A stretch of 64,000 bases of DNA, from the NCBI GenBank assembly GCA_964572845.1, contig CAZNFX010000001.1:62001-126000 (forward strand), written 5' to 3'. This DNA is from Bin55 sp964572845. Lineage in GTDB: Bacteria; Pseudomonadota; Gammaproteobacteria; Pseudomonadales; Azotimanducaceae. Shown here in pieces: positions 37,683 to 45,095 of this stretch. Position 1 is the first letter of the stretch. Every line of letters starts with the position of its first letter. Position numbers and translations under genes: made by a program. A model generated the notes under the pieces. It was given only the letters and a program-made list of their open reading frames with translations. It had not been told where the DNA came from and did no database searches.

Positions 37683-38881
37683 ACAGAGAAAGATCCCTAA
37701 ACGTTCTAGTCCCATCATCGTCCGTCCCAAGAAGGAACGTGCCTGTATATCTTGATTGTGCAGCAACCTCTCCAATTGATCCTGAAGTGTTAGCAGTAGT
37801 CAACCGTGTATGGCAGGAGGAACCGGGAAATGCGGGAAGTCGAACCCACGAATTCGGCGTCAGAGCCAAACGAGTAGTTGAAATGGCACGAGAACAGGTT
37901 GGCAGAGTAGTTGGCGCATCTCCCGACGAGGTCGTCTTTACTAGTGGAGCCACTGAGAGCAACAACATTGCGCTTCTAGGAATTGCTGCCTATGGTGAAA
38001 AAGTTGGACGAAGACATATAGTATCAACAACCATAGAACACAAAGCCATTCTTGAACCTTTGAAAGCACTAAGCGGTCGAGGTTTTGATATCACATTTCT
38101 TTCGTCAAATCCATCTGGCACGGTAGACGCAAAGGAGGTAGCTGCGGCGATCCGTGCTGATACGCTCCTAGTTTCCGTCATGCATGTAAATAACGAAACA
38201 GGAATCCGCCAACCGATAGAACAAATCACTAAATTACTTCATCACCATGATGCTTGGTTTCATGTTGACGCTGCACAGGGGTTTGGAAAGGACCTTGGGC
38301 CACTAAAAAATACCAGAGTAGATCTCATCAGTGTTAGTTCCCACAAAATATCTGGACCAACAGGCGTTGGAGCTTTGGTAATGCGCAGCCGCAATTTTGT
38401 TCGGCCGCCAATAGAGCCAATTATACTTGGAGGTGGTCAGGAACGAGGGATTCGCCATGGCACCGTTCCGGTCGCACTTATTGCCGGAATGGGAATGGCG
38501 GCAGAGCGTGCAGAGACTGAGCATTCGAGTCGTCGTATGCGATGCCTAGAAATTCGCAAGGAATTGGTTCACGCGTTGGCAGAGGAGTTGGGAACTGATA
38601 TGACTCCTATTGGCGACCAATCACTCGCCATCCCAAATATCCTAAGTCTTGCCGTGACAGGAGTTGATGCTGAAGCAATTATGGTCATGTTGAAAGACTT
38701 GGTGGCAATTTCAAATGGGTCTGCTTGTACGTCACAGCATTATGCTCCAAGCCACGTATTGCGTGCGATGGGACTGTCTGACGACCTTGTCTTCGGTGCT
38801 GTCCGTTTTTCGTGGAATCACCTAACACCAGAGGTAAATTGGACGACAGTAGCTAGACGCTTGGCAAAATTGACATCGTAA
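37679..38881 (+). CDS. dndA: Cysteine desulfurase of the dnd operon (DndA/IscS type)
   Basis: A 400-residue PLP enzyme that takes sulfur from cysteine and supplies DndC. VYLDCAATSPIDPEVL opens the fold, FTSGATESNNIAL binds PLP, SVSSHKISGPTGVGAL holds the Schiff-base lysine (K223), and SNGSACTSQHYAPSHVLRAM carries the catalytic cysteine (C350). It starts with GTG 37679 overlapping dndE by 4 nt, so it belongs to the operon. In many dnd loci dndA is divergent or missing (replaced by the housekeeping IscS); here it is the last co-directional gene. It ends 14 nt from the facing RelA/SpoT-like gene. Confidence 0.92.
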   Translation: MNRERSLNVLVPSSSVPRRNVPVYLDCAATSPIDPEVLAVVNRVWQEEPGNAGSRTHEFGVRAKRVVEMAREQVGRVVGASPDEVVFTSGATESNNIALLGIAAYGEKVGRRHIVSTTIEHKAILEPLKALSGRGFDITFLSSNPSGTVDAKEVAAAIRADTLLVSVMHVNNETGIRQPIEQITKLLHHHDAWFHVDAAQGFGKDLGPLKNTRVDLISVSSHKISGPTGVGALVMRSRNFVRPPIEPIILGGGQERGIRHGTVPVALIAGMGMAAERAETEHSSRRMRCLEIRKELVHALAEELGTDMTPIGDQSLAIPNILSLAVTGVDAEAIMVMLKDLVAISNGSACTSQHYAPSHVLRAMGLSDDLVFGAVRFSWNHLTPEVNWTTVARRLAKLTS

Positions 38882-38895
38882 AATACATAGTAATT

Positions 38896-39831
38896 TTATT
38901 CTTGCGTTGGCATCCAATAATGTGGATCCAGTGCTTCGCGAGTCATGAATTTGGGGTGTGTGTTTCTCAATAACTCCCTTAAGTTCTGTTGGTCAACGAT
39001 CCCAATTAATAACAAAGAATCGATGGACTCTTGTGTTTCTAGATAGCTCAACAGGCTCGAGGCTAATGCCATATCAGACATACAGGGATCATAGCCTAAT
39101 GAACCGTCATCGCTGTACCAAGCGACAGCAACGTTATAGAGATCAGATACTTGTAACAATGTGTGTTGCTCGATGTGTGGATGTGTTTCCTCCCACATCT
39201 TTAGTTGATGTGAAAGTTCGAGTAACCCCCGTCGTATTTCCTGTTCCTTACTCGTAGCACATGGAAACCCTTCTTTCGCTCTTTCACCAAAACGTTCGCA
39301 CCAGCACGCCCAACGATGTTGATACCAAGTCCTAATTTGTACCTCAAAACGTGAAGTTACATGGCGTTCCCAAAATGGTTGTTGAAAGCGAATGACCGCA
39401 TGTATTGATCTATATCCAATTCCAGTAAAGTGGGTGTCCTGCAAATAGTCCTTTATTCGTGCACCAATATCTCCCATTCGCTTGCCAAGTTGCATCGCAT
39501 CAGAATAGGATTGACATATAATTCGGAATCCAATGATATCATCCATTTCGTTCACGGAACTCTTGATCTCAAGACGTTCGTTTCTTTTAAGTTTACGGTA
39601 AATACTACTTAGACGTTTGAGGCGAGCACATACGAAGACCCTATCAGGAAGACTAGCCTGTCTTAATAGTGCTAAGCTTGTTTGTACACAATTCAACCTA
39701 AACCTTCTATACTGGTTTATGGTCTCAATTGCTACTGGGTTCTGTTGATTCGATCGATACTCGTCGCTCGCCCGACGAATCTCGCCAATTGACTGAAACA
39801 ATTCCTTTTTATCAGACACGTCGCAATTCAA
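38896..39831 (-). CDS. RelA/SpoT-type nucleotide pyrophosphokinase domain protein
   Basis: A 311-residue protein with a RelA/SpoT synthetase domain at about residues 65-175. The ATP-side motif is ARLKRLSSIYRKLKR, the metal-site strand is MDDIIGFRIIC, GYRSIHAV carries the tyrosine that stacks on the acceptor base, and FEVQIRTWYQHRWA holds the glutamate. All the usual catalytic residues appear present. There is no HD hydrolase and no TGS/ACT regulatory region. The C-terminal 130 residues are unfamiliar. It could make (p)ppGpp or (pp)pApp, or modify tRNA as toxSAS toxins do. The start may be TTG 39831 or GTG 39819. It is the last gene of the minus-strand trio, 25 nt after the DGQHR gene. Confidence 0.8.
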   Translation of the reverse strand: MNCDVSDKKELFQSIGEIRRASDEYRSNQQNPVAIETINQYRRFRLNCVQTSLALLRQASLPDRVFVCARLKRLSSIYRKLKRNERLEIKSSVNEMDDIIGFRIICQSYSDAMQLGKRMGDIGARIKDYLQDTHFTGIGYRSIHAVIRFQQPFWERHVTSRFEVQIRTWYQHRWACWCERFGERAKEGFPCATSKEQEIRRGLLELSHQLKMWEETHPHIEQHTLLQVSDLYNVAVAWYSDDGSLGYDPCMSDMALASSLLSYLETQESIDSLLLIGIVDQQNLRELLRNTHPKFMTREALDPHYWMPTQE

Positions 39832-39856
39832 TGGTCGAATTGAGATTAGACTCTAC

Positions 39857-41485
39857 CTAGTTCCACGGATGTGGTAAGTGAAAATCCTCTCGCTTTACCA
39901 AGTTTCCTGAAATGTCAATTGCTTGATCCTCTTCTTCATCGGAAAGTCCTAGTCGTCTTGCATTAAAAAATTTCGTGCGGAGATCCTCTCGTTCACCTGT
40001 GTCTTCAAATCCACCACCAAGTAAATACTGGAACATTTCTGAACAGAGGTCTTGATTCTCCTTTTTCCTTCGCATCTTCCTGTCTACGGTGTCGCAAAGA
40101 ATTCCGAACCAGGGTGTGGTTTCTGTCCGCAATCTAAGCATTCCCTTATTCTCTTGTTTAGCCAATACTTTGATCAGTGCGGATAGTTTCAAATCTCTTA
40201 GCTCCAGCTCGTGTATTGCTTCAGCTAGTGCTACCTGAGCGATAGGTCTGAATAAAATATTGTCGTCACCATCGATAGAGCGGATCTCGCTGGCGGGTTT
40301 TCCCGCAATCATCTCTCTATGTGATGGAAGATCTTGTAGTGCTTTGAAATACTCAGCAAGGCAATTGACACCATCAAGAATTTCTTCATCGTCTGGCCGA
40401 GCAATAATACTTGTTGTGACTGCAAATGGCTCCTGCCCCCAATGACTAAAAGGTTGCTTGTGGCGGAGGTACGACTGAGCAATGCTGACTATAGTGTCAA
40501 GGGTCGTATAGCAAGGTGATCTCTCTGACAATTGACTTGCACTTTCGTCAACGCGATCATCCTTTGAAAAGAGCGGATGTTTTACTCTAAGTGTTCGAGC
40601 GACAATTCTGAATCCATCATTTTCGTCGAGAAGTGTAAGTTCGCCCTTTTCCAACCTGCGGGCATTTTCGTTCACGTCAACAAATATTGACCGGAGTCTA
40701 GATGTAGCATTCTCGAATGTCTCACCTTCCTGAACTGCTGGCACAATCTCAATTCCCATCATCTCGTTAAGAACATCAGGAAGCTTGTTTACGTCTAAAC
40801 CTAAGCGAGTCTCGTGTTTCTCGTAGTATTGTTCCACTTCCTCCCGACTCAGACTTTTCTTGCCAAGTCTTAAGTTGTGTCGGTCTTTGGCATACAGTCG
40901 ACCTTCCAAGAGATCGCGTAGCCCCTGTATAGCCATGAGGCGATGCTGGCCGTCTAGAGCGAAATAGCTGGTATTAACAGTATCCAAATCGACAACATTA
41001 GCTTTGCTATCCAAAGTCTTGACGTTTAGTGAAGACTTCAGTGCACGCTTATCTGGTCCCCAATTGTCTGAGCTTAGATCGTAGACCCAAGGCTGGTAGG
41101 CGACCAAAAGCAGAGGTCCAAACTTATGGTTCTTTCGAATAGCCAAGTAGGTTGACATTGCCATTTGTCGTCTCCAGTCAGGTTCTCTTTGTTGAATTGC
41201 TGGCAATGTAATGTCGTTTATGGAAATCTTTCCAGTCTCTTCTTTGATTTGAGATTTGAAGATTGGGAGGTCCTTAGCATAGGAAACATTAGTCGCAATC
41301 CATTTCAGAGACACCGAAGTGAGATAAGACTGGCTTGTACCCATTCTCGCAGACAATGCTAGTTGGTGATTTTCCTTATCACGTTGGAGATCGAGAAGCA
41401 TGCGCAGCGTGCGCGCATAGCGTCTTTCAGTCTCTTCTACGCCTGCGACCATTTGGTCTAATTCGTTCTCAATCATTTCGCTCAT
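39857..41485 (-). CDS. Large DGQHR-domain protein (DndB-related)
   Basis: A 542-residue protein carrying YFALDGQHRLMAIQGLRDLL (D178-R182) and a second motif, IFVDVNENARRLEKGELTLL, matching the two signature elements of DndB. About 130 residues precede the usual DGQHR position, and a helical C-terminal region of about 200 residues follows. It is clearly a paralogue in family terms, not a copy, of the dndB product at 32.6 kb. AAGGA sits 6 nt before ATG 41485. It lies 9 nt after the GIY-YIG gene, in one operon. A role in sensing modification state is possible but unproven. Confidence 0.82.
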   Translation of the reverse strand: MSEMIENELDQMVAGVEETERRYARTLRMLLDLQRDKENHQLALSARMGTSQSYLTSVSLKWIATNVSYAKDLPIFKSQIKEETGKISINDITLPAIQQREPDWRRQMAMSTYLAIRKNHKFGPLLLVAYQPWVYDLSSDNWGPDKRALKSSLNVKTLDSKANVVDLDTVNTSYFALDGQHRLMAIQGLRDLLEGRLYAKDRHNLRLGKKSLSREEVEQYYEKHETRLGLDVNKLPDVLNEMMGIEIVPAVQEGETFENATSRLRSIFVDVNENARRLEKGELTLLDENDGFRIVARTLRVKHPLFSKDDRVDESASQLSERSPCYTTLDTIVSIAQSYLRHKQPFSHWGQEPFAVTTSIIARPDDEEILDGVNCLAEYFKALQDLPSHREMIAGKPASEIRSIDGDDNILFRPIAQVALAEAIHELELRDLKLSALIKVLAKQENKGMLRLRTETTPWFGILCDTVDRKMRRKKENQDLCSEMFQYLLGGGFEDTGEREDLRTKFFNARRLGLSDEEEDQAIDISGNLVKREDFHLPHPWN

Positions 41486-41494
41486 CGTTTTTCC

Positions 41495-41890
41495 TTACTT
41501 GCCAACTGAGTTAAATTGCGGACGGAAGTATTGAATCAATTCGGCCTCGAGCGTCTTACGCGCCGAAGCTGACTCGTGCACTAGTGGACAATACCAACAC
41601 GTAGACATGGGATTGCATCGCAAGTAGTTCTTTAACCCAGCGTTTGTTTCGTTTTTCGGCAAATGCTGGGCAAGCCTTCGTTTAAGGTTGTCAGTCTCGC
41701 CGATGTAGACATATACCCGTTCAGCAGTTAATCCGTGACGTACGCGACGATCATGTCCAAACGCATAAAGGCCAGGTAACACAGGCACTCGGCTTAATGC
41801 TGCATTTACTCGCTTGTACCGCCAACGCAACAACGCATTCCCCAACGGAATCTCCCCGCTTTTTTCCAATTGTGTCTTGTTTGGAATCAT
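41495..41890 (-). CDS. GIY-YIG nuclease-like protein
   Basis: A 131-residue single-domain protein. GLYAF (G40-Y42) and VYVYIGETDNLKRRLAQHL (Y62-I-G64, arginines 71-72) form the GIY-YIG core. EAELIQYFRPQFN supplies the metal-binding glutamate and the final asparagine, so the catalytic set looks complete. A CWYC pair (residues 98-101) may bind metal. No DNA-binding domain is fused. The start is ATG 41890, 8 nt behind AAGG; a GTG at 41908 is the alternative. It is the first gene of the trio and would be a natural nuclease effector. Confidence 0.82.
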   Translation of the reverse strand: MIPNKTQLEKSGEIPLGNALLRWRYKRVNAALSRVPVLPGLYAFGHDRRVRHGLTAERVYVYIGETDNLKRRLAQHLPKNETNAGLKNYLRCNPMSTCWYCPLVHESASARKTLEAELIQYFRPQFNSVGK

Positions 41891-41908
41891 TGGGAGTGCC
41901 TTGGACAC

Positions 41909-42334
41909 AATGTCATTGTTTCGATTCGTAACGGAATGTCAATTGCTTGTCAATCCGGCTGTTGGTCTTGAATTCCAGTCGCTCGAATCAAGCGATAGTT
42001 GACACTGCAAATACTACCAGAGACGGTTGCTCGTGGACACAGTCAAAATTGATCACACTTAGTTTACAAAGCGTATCCACGGCGCCTCTGTATTTTATTG
42101 GACCGATCGTTTCTGCAAAGAGGCTCAAGTTAGTGCTCAAAGCCCATCTGAGTCGGTGTAGCGGGCACTGCTCGTCTGCGAAACAGCGAATTATCGCCGC
42201 CGTAACCGGAATTGCGCTGCCTCCCAAGGTTCAACAAACCGATTGTCACGCTAGTATGTGCTTGTTATTCTTAATAGACATTTCACGCAGGTGGGACTTC
42301 TTACTGTGGCGTCCAATCGTTCTCGTCTATTGTC
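41909..42334. other. Divergent intergenic region
   Basis: About 425 nt separate the trio from the ankyrin gene. It should hold the trio promoter on the minus strand and the ankyrin promoter on the plus strand. I see no clear promoter match, RNA gene, repeat or conserved reading frame. Confidence 0.5.
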
Positions 42335-43453
42335 ATGGCAATCATAGAAGTAGCTCTTACCGGCAAAGCAAGTGACTTTCTGAAGATTGGGGTCGCGGCT
42401 GCTGGTCGCGGTGACTTGCATTCTGTCGAAAAGATTCTTGACCTGCGTCCAGATTGGATTAGCCGAACGGGCTCGCACGGAAGAACGATGCTCTGGGAGG
42501 CAGCATATCGTGGACGTACGACCGTGGTTGAGTACTTGATTCAACGAGGTGCGGACATCGATGTCTGTGCATGCCACTTCACGCCTCTTCTTGTCGACAT
42601 TTCAGCGTACTGTGCGGCAAAGTACAAGAAGCGAGAATCCACGGCAGATCTGTTGCTGAACTGTGGCGCAGATATCGACTTCTTTACCAACGTCTTTTTG
42701 GGTGATATCCGCCAAGTTCGTAAGCAACTCGACGCCGATTCAAGCTTAGCTAGAAAGGAGAAAGTACAGAATGACAGAAACGTGTCGGCCACTGCACTCC
42801 ACTATGCTGTTAGTAGCGGCCGTACTGAGATATTGGATTTGTTGCTAGCTAACGGAGCCGATCCTATTCCCTACTCGTACTGGTTGATTCGCTTTGCAAT
42901 GTGGCGTGAAAACGTCACAATTCTCAGGAAACTCTTTGATGCAGGTGTAGATCGCGACCTTGCAGCCGTCCCCAGGTCCGGAGTGACAAACCCGGAAATT
43001 ATCGCCGCGCTCAACGACTACGGGATTCCCTACCAACCTAACCTTGCAGAAGGAGGCTGGCCGCCATTGGTGTATGCATCTCGTGGCGACCGGGGTGGCA
43101 ACTTGGAAGCTGTCAAAAAGCTGCTCGATCAAGGGGCTGACGTTAATTGCCGAAATTACAAGGAACAGACTGCTCTTCATTGCGCTGCCAAAGCGGGTTT
43201 CGTCGACATCGTCGAATTGCTTCTGTGCCGAGGCGCAGCTGTAGATGCAAGAGATAGGGAAGGCAACACGCCGCTAATGACCGCTATACAATCAAACATT
43301 AAGAGAAAGGACCGATTGCTTGAAGTGGCCTCGCACTTGGTAGGCAGCGGCGCTGACGTCAAACAGGAGAACATTAGAGGACGCAGTCCCTGGTCGGTTG
43401 CGTCTGGAAAGCGTGACAATTCAGCATGGTTGCATAGATTGCAGAACTTGTAA
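42335..43453 (+). CDS. Ankyrin-repeat protein
   Basis: A 372-residue protein without signal peptide, made mostly of ankyrin repeats. Clear units include GRTMLWEAAYRGRTTVVEYL-IQRGADID, ATALHYAVSSGRTEILDLLL-ANGADP, EQTALHCAAKAGFVDIVELL-LCRGAAVD and GNTPLMTAIQ. Ankyrin repeats bind other proteins; nothing here shows a partner or an enzyme domain. It stands alone in the accessory block between rpsA and cmk and could be a host- or defence-related interaction protein, but that is guesswork. Confidence 0.88.
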   Translation: MAIIEVALTGKASDFLKIGVAAAGRGDLHSVEKILDLRPDWISRTGSHGRTMLWEAAYRGRTTVVEYLIQRGADIDVCACHFTPLLVDISAYCAAKYKKRESTADLLLNCGADIDFFTNVFLGDIRQVRKQLDADSSLARKEKVQNDRNVSATALHYAVSSGRTEILDLLLANGADPIPYSYWLIRFAMWRENVTILRKLFDAGVDRDLAAVPRSGVTNPEIIAALNDYGIPYQPNLAEGGWPPLVYASRGDRGGNLEAVKKLLDQGADVNCRNYKEQTALHCAAKAGFVDIVELLLCRGAAVDARDREGNTPLMTAIQSNIKRKDRLLEVASHLVGSGADVKQENIRGRSPWSVASGKRDNSAWLHRLQNL

Positions 43454-43534
43454 CCAATCGCTTGCACAGTGCATCTCTAACCCGATAAGGGAACAAAGTC
43501 CAAATTGGCCCAGTATTTTTCATGGGAGACAATG

Positions 43535-44170
43535 ATGAAAACTCTAGATTTCGTAGCAACTGCGTCAGTTGCACTGGGACTAACGCTAGCAATATCGCTG
43601 AGCGCGAACGAGTCAGTGGAAAGTGAAGACGCTGTAGACCTAACAACAAACGGTTCGACGGACGATGCTGAACTTGGAGAAGCAGCTACTAGTGCTGCAA
43701 CCTCCGCACTTGAATTGAGGGAAGCCTTCGCCGGGGTCCTGTTAGAGCTTGCAGGATTTGCTCTGGAGACCTCCGATTCGATCCTTGCTGAAGAAATCGA
43801 GAGAGTTGGTACCCAATGGACTTCAAAGATTTCCAAGTACGACAGCGACAGCGACAACGCACTAACTCTCAAAGAGCTGGGGAGCGTTCCGCCGTTGGAT
43901 AGCGATGACGAACACTTCAAGTCACTCACCCGGCAGGAGCAGCAAGAAGCAATACGAGAGCAGTTCGCGGAATTGGACACCGACAGCGATGGAAAGATAA
44001 CAGTCGAAGAAGTCAAGAAAAAGATGCATGAAGCACGCCAACAAATTAAAGACGCATTTGATACGGTCGATTTGACCCTATTCTCCAATGACGGGGAAGC
44101 TAGTCGTGATCAAGCTTCCGAAGAGTCTGCTAACGACGACATAGCCGAGGAGGCAAGAGACATAGACTAG
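43535..44170 (+). CDS. Secreted EF-hand calcium-binding protein
   Basis: A 211-residue acidic protein with a likely signal peptide (MKTLDFVATASVALGLTLAI, cleavage near residue 24). Two EF-hand loops are visible: DSDSDNALTLKE (about residue 105) and DTDSDGKITVEE (about residue 150), both with ligands in the canonical positions. The start ATG 43535 follows GGGAG at a 7-nt spacing; another ATG lies one codon upstream. Function is unknown; periplasmic calcium binding is expected. It is the last gene of the accessory block, before cmk. Confidence 0.82.
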   Translation: MKTLDFVATASVALGLTLAISLSANESVESEDAVDLTTNGSTDDAELGEAATSAATSALELREAFAGVLLELAGFALETSDSILAEEIERVGTQWTSKISKYDSDSDNALTLKELGSVPPLDSDDEHFKSLTRQEQQEAIREQFAELDTDSDGKITVEEVKKKMHEARQQIKDAFDTVDLTLFSNDGEASRDQASEESANDDIAEEARDID

Positions 44171-44308
44171 GCAGGCTTAGGCGGTCTAAACATGCGTTTA
44201 TACGTCTCCAGGATTGTTAGCTTCGCACTTTCTCGATCGGTCCGCTTTAGCAAAGTTCAAACAGCGGACACGCGGGTCGGGAAAGAGTTAGGAATGAACT
44301 AAGCGTCA

Positions 44309-45061
44309 CTAGATCATTTGCCGTTGACTGGCCAGACCCATAACGCGAGCTACCGTATCATCCACCGATAATGCGGAACTGTCTATGCAAACCGCATCCA
44401 CGGCAGGTTTAGCAGGCGCAACTTCACGTAGACTGTCGCGTTCGTCTCGTTCCTGTAGGCTCTGCAGGACCTGTCGGTAGCTCGCCTCGGTTTCTGCTGC
44501 TCCCAACTGCGCCATCCGTCGACGAGCCCTGGTTTCTGGAGAGGCTTCCAAGAATATCTTCAGTTGGGCATCGGGAAATATCACGGTTCCCATGTCGCGA
44601 CCGTCGGCAACCAGACCGGGCTTGACTCTCTGCTCTCGCTGTTTGGGGACGAGCACGTTTCTTATTCGGCGAGACGCGGCAACTCGGGCGGCAAGACGAG
44701 AAATCTTGTTCCCTCGTACGGCATTTGTTACATCGTCGCCGTTCCACTGGACGGTTTTTCGGTGCAACGAATCCGACAGAATCAGCACTCCATCTCGAAG
44801 CGGCTGACCCAGTTCACCTAGTCTGGCCTGAACGCCGCCGTTGGAGTAAACAATTTTCACCCTGTGAGCGATCAAGATCTCGATGGCTTTTGCGTCATCG
44901 ATATCAAGCTCAAAATGGTCAGCAAGAAACGCTACGATTCGATAGAGCAAACCACTGTCTAGCAAGTTCCAACCGAGTTTCAGTGAAATTGCCGTTGCAA
45001 CGGTACCTTTGCCTGATGCAGACAACCCGTCAATCGTTATGACCGGGATGTTAGACGACAC
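44309..45061 (-). CDS. cmk: Cytidylate kinase
   Basis: Cmk phosphorylates CMP and dCMP. The 250-residue sequence has a P-loop ITIDGLSASGKGTVATAISL, WNLLDSGLLYRIVAFLA, DVTNAVRGNKISRLAARVAA, and GLVADGRDMGTVIFPDAQLK. The length is somewhat above the usual 225-230, with an extended region before DVTNAVRG. It starts with GTG 45061 behind AGGT. It follows hisC, as in the gyrA-serC-pheA-hisC-(aroA)-cmk-rpsA order, but aroA is absent and rpsA has been pushed 13.7 kb away by the inserted region. Confidence 0.94.
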   Translation of the reverse strand: MSSNIPVITIDGLSASGKGTVATAISLKLGWNLLDSGLLYRIVAFLADHFELDIDDAKAIEILIAHRVKIVYSNGGVQARLGELGQPLRDGVLILSDSLHRKTVQWNGDDVTNAVRGNKISRLAARVAASRRIRNVLVPKQREQRVKPGLVADGRDMGTVIFPDAQLKIFLEASPETRARRRMAQLGAAETEASYRQVLQSLQERDERDSLREVAPAKPAVDAVCIDSSALSVDDTVARVMGLASQRQMI

Positions 45062-45095
45062 TGTTCATTACCTACACAGCTACTGCCAGCTCAGC

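Noticed and set aside
38879..38898. TAAAAT-(8 nt)-ATTTTA stem between dndA and the RelA/SpoT-like gene, a possible bidirectional terminator
   Set aside because: Only A-T pairs, and the symmetry mostly comes from the two facing TAA stop codons.
32597..41908. Possible 7-deazaguanine (Dpd) DNA-modification locus, because DpdB also has a DGQHR-type domain
   Set aside because: No dpdA-like transglycosylase or other dpd gene is present, while dndC, dndD and dndE are unmistakable.
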